A model generated the notes under the pieces. The model made no database searches and was not told the origin of the DNA. It saw only the letters and a list, made by a program, of their open reading frames with translations. Positions 35,076 through 46,975 of a stretch of DNA of 64,000 nucleotides are shown in pieces. Position 1 is the first letter of the stretch; the number at the start of each line of letters is the position of its first letter. The stretch covers positions 310,001 to 374,000 of the forward strand of contig VTFK01000223.1 in NCBI GenBank assembly GCA_009617715.1. The letters run 5' to 3'. The position numbers and the translations under genes are program-made. The stretch comes from Plectrocnemia conspersa (Eukaryota > Arthropoda > Insecta > Trichoptera > Polycentropodidae).

Positions 35076-38000
35076 TACGACCGGCTCAAAGTGGAGGAAA
35101 AGTTGGGTTTGTTTTTTTGGGACGTCGGTTTTTCGCATTGTGCATCCGACCTAATGAGCTTTTTCCGTTCCCACTGTAGCTTTCGCGCAGAAGCTACACC
35201 TATCATAATAAACTTTGGGTTTTATCACGATAATTAAATTAGTCTTTACGTTTCCGTTGCTCGTATTCACTATATTCAGTAGTATCATAATCTAACAATC
35301 TTCTTTTAATTTAATAAACTAATAGTAATTGCCATGTTTTTATAGCTATAATTTCTTAATTTTACTGCATATACATATCTGACATATTTATAATCAAATA
35401 TCCAAAGTATGTTTTGATATCGTTCGTTAAATGTTTTAAATATATTTAATAAATATTATTTTCATACTACACATTTTTCAATGTGATTTTTTGGCAATTT
35501 TTGGATATAGTATACGAATATTAAAACGATGGATTGACTCTACAATATTATAAATAATAAATCGATGAGTCGTTCCTATATTCATATAGAATATTGAATG
35601 AGATTGAACGGTTTATTTTCGTAGGCTTGTGAATTTGATACATCTATTTTTTTCATTATCATATAAAGGAATACCCTAAAGCCTAAAGAATATATTTTTG
35701 AATATTGTCATTAATATTGCTGAAGTATCGGATTTAATATTAAATGTAATATTTTCAATATGTGTACATAACATAATATATTTTCATAACGATGTATATA
35801 ATTATAGATTTTAAGGTATGATTAATGTAAGGTACAGTTATTTAAAAAAATATTGTAAACGGTAAAAATTACTTACTGTTTAAGATTTTTATTTAATTTA
35901 TTTTGTGTTAGTTTTTATCTTAATTCTTACAATTTTTTCTTCTTCAAAATCTATATGTTTGATGTGAAGACTATAAAAATAGCTTCAAAGTGTTCGCTAA
36001 TCTTGTCGATTCATTCACGTGGATTATATCTTATCTAGCACTGATATTTTTTGCTTTTTTATGTGAACGTATATTGTGTATTAAATAATTTAAAAAAATA
36101 AAATAATAAATAGTATTATTATACTCATTTGAAATAAAATAATAGATGTCTATATAATACAAAATTAATATATGTTATATTATAAAGGCATAGATTATAA
36201 AAAGAGGAAAAGCCAAAAATTAATGCCCTCAAAATTAATTTTACTAATTCTTACAAATAAAATATTAAACTATAGAGATACGTTTTCTGTTTATTTTAAA
36301 TACATTATTTACCTTAAATCTCTAACTATAAACATGTTTGTAATTGTGTGTTATTTTTCATCAGATATTTAATTTAAAAGACACCCCTATTTATTTAAAA
36401 CCTAGCTCTATATTATCATTATTACTAACCTTATTTTTAAAAGAAACTATTTTTTTATAGTTGCTTTCAAAACATGTTATACTTCACCCGCTCAAAATGC
36501 CACAGATTGGAAAATATACCCTTTAACACATTATTATTTCGAGATAAGCGGGTATTTTGTTATTATAGCGTATTTTTGCTACATGAAAAAGGGGTGAGTG
36601 CGTCGAGTGTCGGACGGGTGGTCAATGCGAACCACCAGGCCACCCAACCACCCACATTTGCGGCCAACTCAGTTCTCTGCGGTCGACACTATTTCACTTC
36701 GGAGCAATTAAGACACTTTTTCCGGGCGACGTAATCGTCCGGAAAATGATTTTGTATAGGTGAAATATCCAGCGGCACAAGATGTAGAATTTTTTTTTTC
36801 CAAAACCACCCACTTCCACCGAGTCGTATTATAAAGTAAATTTTTAATCGAACCGTGCGCCGTTTCTTAATGGAATTTTCCTTTGTGCTGCTTACGGACA
36901 TGCAATAAAATAATCATCGAAAAAGTTTCGTCTGAAGTGTCCCTTCCCTCTAGTTTCTAATTATCCAATTCGGATGAAACTGTTAAACACCCATCGCCTT
37001 AAGGCTAAATTATAAAATCATATATTATGTATTTAACTAAATATTTATAAATATGTCAAATTATATATGCTTGAGAAAGCTGAGATGAATTAAATAATTA
37101 GGTACAATGGACGCAGATAGAATTTTTAATATTATTATTAATTTTAATGTATTATATAATATATATTTTAAAATAAATTCTAATTATCTAGCGATGCGTA
37201 TGTTTAGTTGAAAAAGACACACGTTAAACAATACATTCTATCCTGCGCACATTACTATTGTTTTTTGACTCTTTGTATGTGAGCGATGCAATCGCAAACA
37301 TCCTCGTCTGCATTTCGCTAAACCTGGCTTAAACTGACATTATAAAATATATTAAATTTAGTCACATTTGCAAGGAGACGACAAATAGAAGCCACGAAGT
37401 CATAGCAGCAGAAACGAGCCATCAGTAGTTTGTCCAGAGAGAATCTGGTTATTGACTCAAGATCCACTGTCAAAGAGCGTGGCTCAAAACCGTTTATAAC
37501 CCTCGCGTCTTTTAGAGGAAGAAGGTTTCTCGGAAAACCTTTTATAAATAGGTGTCTTGCTGATATTTTTAATAAACCAACACTTTCTATATTCCTAAGA
37601 AAGCGGTCTTAATCACGCTTTCTATCTTTATCGATAAACTGTTTTAAAGTGATTCCAAGAAACGTCATTATCTCATTAGGCGTAGCAATGATCATCACAT
37701 TGTATGTAACATAATTAAATGTATATTTATTAGTTTAAGGCTCGAAGTGGACCGGAGCAAACTTATGCATTTACAGTTCCAGTTCCTGAAATATTTAATA
37801 ATTTAAACGCTTATATTATATATATTTGTTTATATATAAATCATATAAATCATATTTTACAATTTTTGACACGTTATGAATGGGAAAGGTTGTTATTATA
37901 AAAAAAATATATTTGCTATGTCAAAAAGTAAAATTATTTCATTTCTGGGAAAATCCATTAGATTTATAGGACTAATAACGTTTCTAATTTTTTTTTATTT

Positions 38001-38868
38001 ATTTGTAACAAGTATTTCTATTAAACGTCAAGCGATCTGTTTTCTCATATATTCTGGATTTATTATAATTAATATGAAATAAAAATGTACCGACATAAAA
38101 ACATTAATTTACATACAATAAACTGAGAAAAATAATATAAAAGAAAACCATATTCTAGTTTAGACAATAGAGGTAAAGTTAAAAACGAGGTCAAGTGTTA
38201 CACATGCACGTAAATGCAATGTTATGATAATATTTGCTAATATTATACACATGTGTGGTATTCCACTGAGCAATTATTGTTATGATAATGAATCATATTA
38301 AAAACATATTTGACAGTGTTGGTTATATCAATCATATACAAATAAAACCAAACAGAGGTCAGTATTTTATCACGCTATCGGCCATCTCTTAATTACATTT
38401 GGTCGTTTATATAACGGCAATGGTTGTTATCTCGATTGTTTTCTTTATTGGTGTAGTCAAAATAAGACTATAAAACCATTCTAGTTTGTTTAATTTTCAG
38501 AGATAACATTGAATGAATACAAAAACTAACGTTGAAAAATAAATCACTGTTTCATTGAATACATATGACGCATTAAAAAAATACTAGTGTTAATAAATAT
38601 TACTAATAGTATTAATATATAAAATAATATAGTGAAAGTTGCCTTTAAAAGTTACATATAAAATATATAATTTAAGCATAAAGTTTAAGATTTATATAAA
38701 AATCTATATTTATTTTTTTAACATTATCCATATGCAACTAGAGCTCATGTTACCAATGATGGCTGTTTAATTTTTAAAAATTTGTTTTATTTCTCCTTAT
38801 ATCCATGGAACATATGCGTGCCATCTATCGTCGTCGGCGTAGTCATAGTTATGCCTGTTCGTCGACAT

Positions 38869-38871
<3 letters not shown>
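35076..38871. other. Long non-coding stretch
   Basis: No gene is supported. 36590-36900 is a GC-richer island. It contains a hairpin with arms TTTTCCGGGCGA (36718-36729) and TCGTCCGGAAAA (36735-36746), one mismatch and a 5-base loop. 37370-37620 is another less A+T-rich patch with an open frame (37430-37612) that I do not recognise. Confidence 0.4.

Positions 38872-38901
<30 letters not shown>
38872..38901. repeat. (AT)n microsatellite
   Basis: An uninterrupted run of about 15 AT dinucleotides. Confidence 0.9.
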
Positions 38902-38904
<3 letters not shown>

Positions 38905-40116
38905 TTAAAATAACGTTTTTTGTTAAACTACGTTGGATCAATTGTCTGTTTTATGTTGCCATTCGTAGAGTGAGCAGATACTGACCGTGACGAAACAAGG
39001 AAATTATATAGCTCGATTAGAGATAGAAAAATAATGAAACTCGACTACGACTAATTTCAGTTTCTAAGCCATTAAACGATAAACCTATATTTCGCCCTAA
39101 TCTTGTTTTGCCATTTCATAAAAAATAAAAGCTTGCGCGTTGATACGTTTTTATGCTACCTCAGCAAAAATAAAATATGTTGCTTTCACATTCGTATTTG
39201 TTGTTGTTGTTTTTTCATACATAAGATTATTATAATACAAAATTTTATCCAATTTTGCGGAACGCGTGCTTTGTTGTAACGACATATCGGTGAGGATTTT
39301 TTCTTAGTAATACGAACAGAGCAAGAAAGTTTCGCTTCGATGTTTATTTCCATTGCAAAGTTTCACAATCTCGAAAACTGAACTTGCAACGAGTAAATCA
39401 AATTAATGTACCGTCGGCCTTTTTCCGCCAACTAGCGCCATTGTTCGAGCGGTACAGTATTTTAGTTTGGAATATTATTACTCGGAGAGACAATGCGAGG
39501 ACTTGCGGGAATATTAAGTTATGAATTTATTTCCACACCCTCTTTTAAATTCAACGTTTTACAGCCGAAACGAAACACGAACTGTTGAGCTGAATAAATT
39601 CGATCGATTGGATATGCTAAACCCCTTTTGACTATCAAATTTGTGTGCCTTTGATATTAATTTATAGGATATTAATATGTATTACAAAACAAAAGACCCG
39701 AATAAATAACATATATATTTTATTTCAATTTGCGGAGCAACAAAAGACATAGGAGATCATTTATGTTGGAACAGTCTTCTTCGCTAAAGTATATTTTTTT
39801 CATTGAAAATAGACATAATAAGCTTAGGTACATATGTTGCCGTTAGAATAACAACATTTATTCACTTCAGAGTTTTTATCAACTTAGATACGGAGTAAAA
39901 CTCGAAATTCAATAAGTATGCCATTTGTGAAGTTCAAAAGTATTCAGTTGCTTTTTAGCTTATTTAGTATTAATATAGTAGATCATTTAATAATTTATAA
40001 GATCGCTAAAAAGTTTTGTTATGGAAAGGTAAAATTATAACAAGTAATACATCTTAGATACCATTGAATAAATGCTGATGCAGGCTGAAAGACCATTTAA
40101 AGTCAAACGTCATATA
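38902..40116. other. Non-coding stretch
   Basis: I see no gene. 39400-39610 is a CpG-containing patch. Confidence 0.45.
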
Positions 40117-40469
40117 CAGCTGTGGCCAACTGAAAGTTGACATGGCCGTTCTTATACGTATTTTGATTATTTTATCAAATATAAAGCATTTTTTACACGT
40201 TTTTGAATTTATAATGAATAATTATAACGGTTAACTTTCATTTCCATTAATACTGTTAAAAAATACGGGTATTGTAGAATCAAAATTAGTAAATTCTGGG
40301 AAAGGTGTATTTTTTCGTCGTTCCAGAAAGTGTATAATGGCGAGCCTCTAACTCAACACGTGCGCGCAACCTTTTTTTGTTCTATTAATATTATAGAAAG
40401 CAATATTGAGAACCTTTAAAAATTAGAAGCTTGTAAATAAAACACTTTTTTAACAACAAAATTATTTTT

Positions 40470-41444
40470 ATGTAATTTCACAGTTATTTTTAATAAATTC
40501 TTGTATTCTGCCTGGCATCGATAAATACAGATTTTCAATTATTTTAAAATTTATCTCCTCTTCCCACACTTCCAATATATGTTTTTTCAGCTCGGTTAAT
40601 TGTTGGTTTATGTTGCCTATAAATTTTCAATTGGGTTCAGGTTGGAACTGTTTCATGGCCATGTTAATGATGTGATTCCCATTAACTCTGAATTGCGTAA
40701 TTTATAGATAAAGGATTATTTAGTAAAAGTTTGAATGTAAAAACTATAATTGGACTCACAGAACGAGCTCAAAGGCATGAAAAATTGGTTTAGCCGTTTG
40801 TTGGAAAAGTTCTTTAAGGGTTGAAATAAAGTTGTTTTTACAACCAATTTATATATTTTTGCATTGATGGTGCCCTAAACGAAATTTACAGACTGTCATG
40901 CACCCACATATCATCACATAGGGTGAGTGCTTGATGAATCGATTAATGTATAAGAAATGAAATCTTTCGCTTTTTCTAAGGCGCACAGTCGCTTACCATA
41001 TGCTCCAAACATTAAATTTGGAGTCGTCCGAGAAAGTTACTCTTCTCCAATCTTGGACGGTCCAATGGCGATGAGCTTTTGCCCATTCAAGGCAATTCTT
41101 TTTCATTTTCTCAGTAAGTAGTGTTTTTTTTTGCTGGGTTTCGCGCTTTAAATCCAGTTTCATCTATTCACTGTCCGTCTCGAAATCTTCGAGTTTGAAT
41201 TATATTGCAATTCTGTTTGTATTTCAGCAGCAGTTATGAATCGATATTTTTTTATGATATCCTTTATTAGATTGCAAACGACACACTCTAGAATTACTGT
41301 TTCGCGATATTTTTTAATACATTTTTGAATAATAGAACCACTAAGCCCCACTCTTCGTGCTATATCTAGATTTGAAACCTTTTCTTCGAGATATGCCATT
41401 ATTTTAGATTTTACCGTGATCGACATTTGTGTAGATCTCTCCAC
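40470..41444 (-). pseudogene. Tc1-type transposase (DD34E), broken
   Basis: The intact first part (41444 down to 41160, 94 codons) reads MERSTQMSITVKSKIMAYLE, VSNLDIARRVGLSGS and ISRRTVNR. It is a helix-turn-helix DNA-binding region typical of Tc1/Tc3 transposases. After a stop and a frameshift near an A-rich run (about 41121-41131) the frame continues EWAKAHRHWTVQDWRRVTFS, then DDSKFNVW; the codon at 41026-41028 encodes the first catalytic aspartate. The second aspartate region is not preserved in recognisable form. The third site reads LNPIENL with the catalytic glutamate codon at 40626-40628, preceded by WP, a stop and NSSN. The C-terminus reads ELKKHILEVWEEEINFKIIE, then LYLSMPGRIQEFI, near 40500. 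Several stops and shifts make it non-functional. The family excises and inserts DNA at TA sites. Confidence 0.85.
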
Positions 41445-41545
41445 GATTTTGGGTTTGTTTTTACATAACCGAAACTAACGTGCAGCTGAGGAGGCTTTAC
41501 AAGTTAAAATATCTTGTAAATTATTACCACAGATGCTATCATTTC

Positions 41546-41660
41546 AGACGTGCCGGACAAATCTACCCGGCGCCGGCTCGGCGCTGACTGCCGGTTGTCG
41601 CCGGCCGCGCTCACTAAACTGTCCGGCGCCGGGTACCGAGTTGAGTGTGGTGGGGTAAAA
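41546..41660. other. GC-rich island within the Tc1 element
   Basis: A sharply bounded GC- and CpG-rich stretch lies between the transposase start and the right terminal repeat. It contains exact 13-base inverted arms TACCCGGCGCCGG (41564-41576) and CCGGCGCCGGGTA (41623-41635), plus GCCGGACA (41552-41559) with TGTCCGGC (41620-41627). Open frames on both strands across it are probably a side effect of the composition. Confidence 0.6.
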
Positions 41661-41687
41661 CTCAAAATGAACCGGGCCGTTACAATA

Positions 41688-41856
41688 GAACAATTTTTAA
41701 GCGGAAAAATACAATTTAATAATAAAATTTGTGAATACATACAAAAAAAAAAAAAATTTCATATAAAACTTTTAATTGACCACAGCTGTGAAAGTAAAAC
41801 ATATATATTCAATGAACAATTTTAAGAAAAATACAATTTAATAATAAAATTTGTGA
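41688..41856 (+). repeat. Pair of direct repeats straddling the right end of the Tc1 element
   Basis: 41688-41734 recurs at 41814-41856 with two small gaps. The shared part includes ACAATTTAATAATAAAATTT, flanked by GAACAATTTT and GTGA. The first copy is inside the element's inferred right end (41788) and the second is outside. Confidence 0.7.
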
Positions 41857-44144
41857 TAAACATATGTATTCTGTTAAGCAATAAGATTAATGGAAATAAG
41901 ATAAAATAACAGGTGATATTTGTTACATGTATTAAATACACTATTATCTGTTAAATGTTATATATTACAATAATTATGAATAATCGTTGTGCTAATTACA
42001 ATTTTGTCACATTTGCAAGAATGACACAGAAAAATTGCTACTCAAAATTTAAGCCAACTCATAATGCGTTTTTAATAGTTTAACTGTAATTATTTCACTA
42101 AACTTAAGATTCTTTTGTCGTCTAATTAAATTGTTGGTTCAATTTTAAATTATTCTGTCTTTTGTTTGTTATGGTTTATTGCCTTTGTTTTTTTATATAA
42201 AATATTCTTATTATACATAATTTCGCATTAGAAAATAACGTTTATACATAAAATTATGTACGTGAGTTTTTAGTTGTTAGTGATGTTATAAATATAATAG
42301 TTCATTCAATAGTGCAATTAAAAATCTAATTAGTTCTTATAATAATTGTAAGTATAAATTTATTTAATATATTCACATAAATATAAGAAACGATTTTAGA
42401 ATTTAATAAATTAAATACGTTATTGATATCAACTTCTATTTATTATATTTGTATATATTAGGCTTTTGTACCCTGTTTTGCCCGCGTTCCTTTCAAGTCA
42501 ATTTCTGTTACATTAAGCGACCGTTCTTGTAACTTATTTATTGTCATGAAAAAGACAAGACTAATTGCAAATTGAAAGCGGAAAGGCAAATCACTAGGAA
42601 GCAATGGTACTCTGGAAATAAACAGACTGAAAATAATAATTGCCTTTAAATGTGATAGTTTGAGTTTAACACCTTCACAACCAACTACGTTATATTATTT
42701 TTGATGGATCTATAATCTATATTCTATATCTTACCAACCTTATGAGTTAGTTTGTGTTGTAGTAATATTAATTAATTTTTTTTATAATATTTTGTTATTG
42801 GAGTAACATTTTTATTCTCTTGAATTGAGCTTAATTTCACTGTATTTTATTGAAATTATATATATTTATTAAATTATATATTTTTAAATAATAGTCAATT
42901 TTATCAAGGGTTACTGCTTTTAAATGATATAACTATTGAGTATTACCTAGTCCACGGCTCGTGGCTCCAAAGTCGTCTAGCACTATACAACTTAACAATT
43001 TCACTTCGTAATTTATTATTGTCAAATCTAATATGTGTCAGCTTAGTTGAGGTTTCCAATATTTCACAAAATATAAGAACCTCTCTACGACATTTAAAGC
43101 TTGAGAATTTTCGAGGTATAATAAAACTACTGGGCTTATTGCGGTCGCGCGGTCGTTGTCAACCTAACCACCGCCAAATTAAGTTCATCACACGGTTAAT
43201 ATTCGACAAATTTCCATCACGCACCGTTTGACAAATCATAAAGCTTTCATCTTAATGACAGCGCACTTCGGCGAAACGTCTACGTGTTTTCGTACAACGT
43301 CTAATATAATTGAATCACCATACGCACGACTCAAAACGTGTCGGACTAAATGTATACACATGTACGGAAAGCATGTAGTAGAATGTCGCACAGGGAACTG
43401 AGGGAAAATCTTCTAATTTTGGAAACTCCTCGGGGGTTTCGGCTTCTTGAAGTTTGACACGATCAGCAGTTAGTGTTCCATTCGGCACTTAGTACGTGGC
43501 CTGCGCGTTACGAGTTTTCTCAACTATTGTATCCGGATTGTAATGGCACAAACATATGTACTCGTGTGTGTTCGTATCAATTAAAATATATATGCACGTT
43601 CAGCGCTAATGAAAATGGCGTTGGTTCACTATTAGGGTGCAAATATTTAGAAAGGGTCCAGTTCAATTATCTGGAGAGCAATGAAGGTGACTTTATAGAA
43701 AAAAACTTTAATGCTTGTTAAAAAAGCTTTAGATAATTGGCAATATATAATAGTAGGTTAAATACAAAACTGAAAAATATTTCGGGTTTTAATGCCGAAA
43801 GGGCGCGACTTTGCAAATAGACGCCGCAATCAGGCGGTAGAGTTGAAATGGCAGGTCATGGAATTTAAAAAGAATTTGTCGTGATCTCGTCTCTCGTTTC
43901 TCGTGGCTGTGATTCTATGGCTTCTTTCTGTGTCGTCTCCTTTGTGTCTCAATCGCGTCTCTTTATTTTATAATGCTGTTTTGAAACAGCTCTATAGAAT
44001 CACAGATGTTTGCGATCAAATTGCATCGCTTTTTAAACACCAAAATGTGGTCTAGATAGCCACATCAGTTTAAGAACGATAATAATGTATTGTCTAGCAC
44101 GAGTCCTTTCCAAATAAAGAGTAGTTTTACTTAATGGTGATTTA
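41857..44144. other. Non-coding stretch
   Basis: No gene is supported. 42950-43530 and 43800-44040 are CpG-containing islands. The second has arms TGTGATTCTATGG (43908-43920) and CTATAGAATCACA (43992-44004) with one mismatch. Open frames at 43019-43231 and 43473-43721 are not recognised. Confidence 0.4.
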
Positions 44145-44616
44145 CCCTTTCAGGAGTATCGCCGTACACGTTCTCCAGTACTCCAGATAATTATATATTT
44201 ACATATAATATAATTTTTATATATTTACATATGTAACTGAAGAAATAAAAAACGTTTTATTATTTTAATATTTTTAAAATTATTTTTTTTTGTAAATGAT
44301 TTCCATACAAAATAATAATAATAAATTAAAGAAAATAAACATAACAAAAAATATTTAATATTAATTTTATAAAAAAACTATTCAAAGCCTCTGTATTGAT
44401 ATAAAAATCACAAAAGCTAAATAGTTTATAATAAATATGTAAAATAAATCAATGCAATAAAAGTAATAAAATCACTGATTTTTTTATTGTTATTTACTAT
44501 AAATGCAATAAATAAATAACAACAGAAATAATTATGTAAATATAATATGTATACGTAAAATTATCTCACTCCCAAGTGTATATTAACAAAATAACAAATG
44601 TTTACAAATTAACTCA
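44145..44616 (+). mobile_element. RepD copy 1, piggyBac-type miniature element, right end lost
   Basis: This aligns with 58853-59229 in the same orientation. Both begin CCCT(T/A)T(C/G)AGGAGTATCG and continue CCGTACA. Both share an A+T-rich interior including ATATTAATTTTATAAAAAAA, AACAACAGAAATAATTATG and AACAAATGT.TA.AAATTAACTCAC. Here the left flank is TTTA, not TTAA, and the closing CAAAGGG is not clear, so this copy is more decayed. Confidence 0.65.
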
Positions 44617-45110
44617 CGGTAATAACGGAATTATTTGGTCACGAGATCTCTTCTTCATTGTTGTGAATATCGTGTGTGATTCCACTCTCGAGATGGGTTA
44701 ACTCTCTTTTCGTTGTTCGAAATAATCATTAGTATAATTTGTAAATTTTAACAAATTATTCAGGTGGTTGTAACTCCCATGAATAAAATAAAAAAAAAAC
44801 ATAAATATGACAGAAATATAGTTCCTCATAATAAAATAATTAATTATTTAAAAAAATAAACAATTATTATACATGATCTCTATAAGACATGTGATAAAAA
44901 AATCCGGCCGTCAAAAGCTGGGAGCCCGCCCATTGGGTTGGACTCGTAGGGCCCAAGTACTGGTAACGGCACACATCCTGTTATTAGCCAAATCAATGTT
45001 GTTTTTTTCTCAATCAATTTCTCAGTGTTTTTGAACATTCTACAAAACCGCCTGAAGACGATGTTTACGTATTTTTCAAAATAATATTAATGATGTTTTC
45101 CTTTTTTCAG
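44617..45110. other. Non-coding stretch with a short GC-rich patch
   Basis: 44900-44990 is a small GC-rich patch (AGCCCGCCCATTGGG, then TAGGGCCCAAG) in A+T-rich DNA. No promoter boxes or family match are visible. Confidence 0.4.
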
Positions 45111-45160
45111 ATTATAAAGTACGTCACTATTACGTGGAACTTCAGAACTGGTTTTTAATC
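45111..45160 (+). other. Candidate 50-base microexon
   Basis: TGTTTTCCTTTTTTCAG ends at 45110, preceded by ATTAATGA as a possible branch point, and GTGAGT starts at 45161. The segment is open in the frame starting at 45113, which reads YKVRHYYVELQNWFLI with a whole codon at the donor. It is also open in the first frame up to a late stop. Splice-like signals arise by chance in A+T-rich DNA, so this is tentative. No family was recognised. Confidence 0.2.
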
Positions 45161-46799
45161 GTGAGTTTTATTTACTTAATATTATATGTATTTTAATAAT
45201 CACATTTAAAATTAAATTAAACTATTTTATTGTTAGACACGTGTTGCTTTTTTACGAAGTCTATTACGACCCTTTGCTCAGAAGCAACAGGCGTTTTTTC
45301 ACGTTATTATATCTACATTTGATTTAAGTGTGTTTCTATATATCGCTCATTTTCACTGTCGAGTTTTTATATGCAGCAATCAATATTTTTTTTAAAACCT
45401 TGTAAGCAAGTTTGAAAAGTTCGCGACCTTATAATGAAAAAAAAAATTGTTTAATATAGCAATCTTTTTAAGCTAAAGCATATTTAACTATTTAAAAAAG
45501 ATTACTTACAACCTAAGAAATAAATCTTAAATCAGCTCAAGTGAGGCAATGAATTGTATTTTTATTCGTCGATTTTTAATATTAATTCTGAATTTCGGAC
45601 GTCTTAATGGATCAGTGGATGCGAATGGAGAAGCGGCTGCTTCGTGTCGAATTCCTCTTGGTTGCAGTCTAAGTTTGAGGGCTCTTGCAGTGAATGTTGA
45701 AGTTTGAATACCAGTCAAAAAGTCTTTTTCAATAATAATTTTATTATTTTTTAATATTTCTTTAACATTGCTCCAATTGGTAGTCTTATTACTAGTAATG
45801 TGTCTCTTTAAAAAAATAATAAATTATCAATATCTCATTTATACTGGAACTAATTGCTATAACCCTTTCTGCAAAAAAAAAAAAATTTACATTCTTTGTT
45901 ATTGAATTATTATTTGTTTAGTTTCCAGTGTGTAGTAGTTTGTCTAGATATAATCAATAGTTATAAATCGATAAATAAAATCTTCTTAAAATAGTCTTAA
46001 ATTGCAGATTAGTTTTCTTAACATTTTATAACTGACAAATGTACCAATAAATTGGAACAAAAGTTTTAAATAGAATATCTTTAATATTCGGTAGAATACC
46101 GAGCGTGAACTTTTCAAACGACACGGGTTTTTACGTGAATAATAAATACACAATTGGACTATTATTACACAAACCTATATATAGAACGATCCAAATCTCA
46201 GCTTATCTCATATTTTTTTATTATATCACATTCAAACATCGGTTTCATCTTTACGGTCGATTTTAACGCTGACAACGTAGTAATGAGTTTTAATACAGTT
46301 TTTACGATATATCCGCGCCAAGGCACAACGACGCCATTCTGAGCATGTTCGACACCATCCAATTTTGCGAGTGTTCCTCTTTCATCCCTATAAAATCCCG
46401 GTAAGCCTTTTTCGAGGTTCGAATTCGGTCCTATGGTCTATTTTCGGTACGTGAAAGCACTCCGCAACGTGTATCGACACGAAAACAATAAACGACGATT
46501 TGATCGCTCGGATTATGTTTGCCATTACACTCGCTTTTTATACGCCCACATATTTTTATAACCAAACGCCTAATCCAACGTGTAAGACATGTACGTGATT
46601 TTCCTTTCATCTGTATATGATTCTAGTATACATAAGCTGTGAAAAAATATCTTTTAAAATTGTAAAAAAATATCATACTTATTTTGTGAAAAAATATCAT
46701 TTAAAATTGTTATTATATATTTTGAAAATTTGTGGCACCTATAGTATATAAATGGAGGGATAAGTTTAGCTTGAAAGAGGAGGAGCGTTCTAATCGACC
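45161..46799. other. Non-coding stretch
   Basis: No gene is supported. 46080-46560 is a CpG-containing patch. TGTGAAAAAATATC followed by (T/A)TTTAAAATTGT occurs at 46638-46663 and again at 46685-46710. Confidence 0.45.
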
Positions 46800-46975
46800 G
46801 ATTGCGGGCAGCCTCCCGTTTCTTTTTAAATATATTACTTAGGTTCCTCTTACCATCCGTGTCAATTGGTGACTTCTATGGCTTTAAAGTTTTGGTGCTG
46901 GAGGTGTCTGAATTCATGCCTCTTGTAGACAGTGAGCACTTCTTGCAATTTTTTGTAGCAATCTTGCAGCTCATC
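46800..46975 (-). pseudogene. Possible hAT-type BED zinc-finger remnant
   Basis: On the minus strand the frame reads MSCKIATKNCKKCSLSTRG, then MNSDTSSTKTLKP, a stop, and KSPIDTDGKRNLSNIFKKKR. The C-x2-C pair followed by STRGMN..TSS..T.LK resembles BED zinc fingers at the N-terminus of hAT transposases, where the pattern normally ends in two histidines. Those histidines are not visible, and a stop follows. No catalytic domain or terminal repeat was found nearby. The plus-strand frame over the same bases is probably a shadow. The identification is weak and rests on motif resemblance. Confidence 0.25.

Larger units (their letters stand above)
40117..41788 (-). mobile_element. Near full-length dead Tc1-type element
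   Basis: The left end at 40117 begins CAGCTGTGGCCAACTGAAAG, directly after a TA dinucleotide (40115-40116). The right end, read from 41788 on the minus strand, begins CAGCTGTGGTCAATTAAAAG. These match at 17 of the first 20 positions and look like Tc1-type terminal inverted repeats. The right flank reads TG rather than TA, consistent with decay of the TA target duplication. The span of 1,672 bp suits the family. A single broken transposase gene lies inside, on the minus strand. Confidence 0.75.

Noticed and set aside
36590..36640. GGG followed by GTGAGT as a 5' splice site of an exon ending near 36594
   Set aside because: No acceptor defines a left edge, and the upstream frame has no recognisable coding character.
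41550..41825. 91-codon plus-strand open frame over the GC-rich island
   Set aside because: It crosses the island and the inferred Tc1 terminal repeat, then turns into a lysine run. The frame is explained by composition.
46400..46440. GGTTCGAATTC resembling a tRNA T-arm or internal promoter B box
   Set aside because: No matching A box, acceptor stem or cloverleaf upstream at the right distance.
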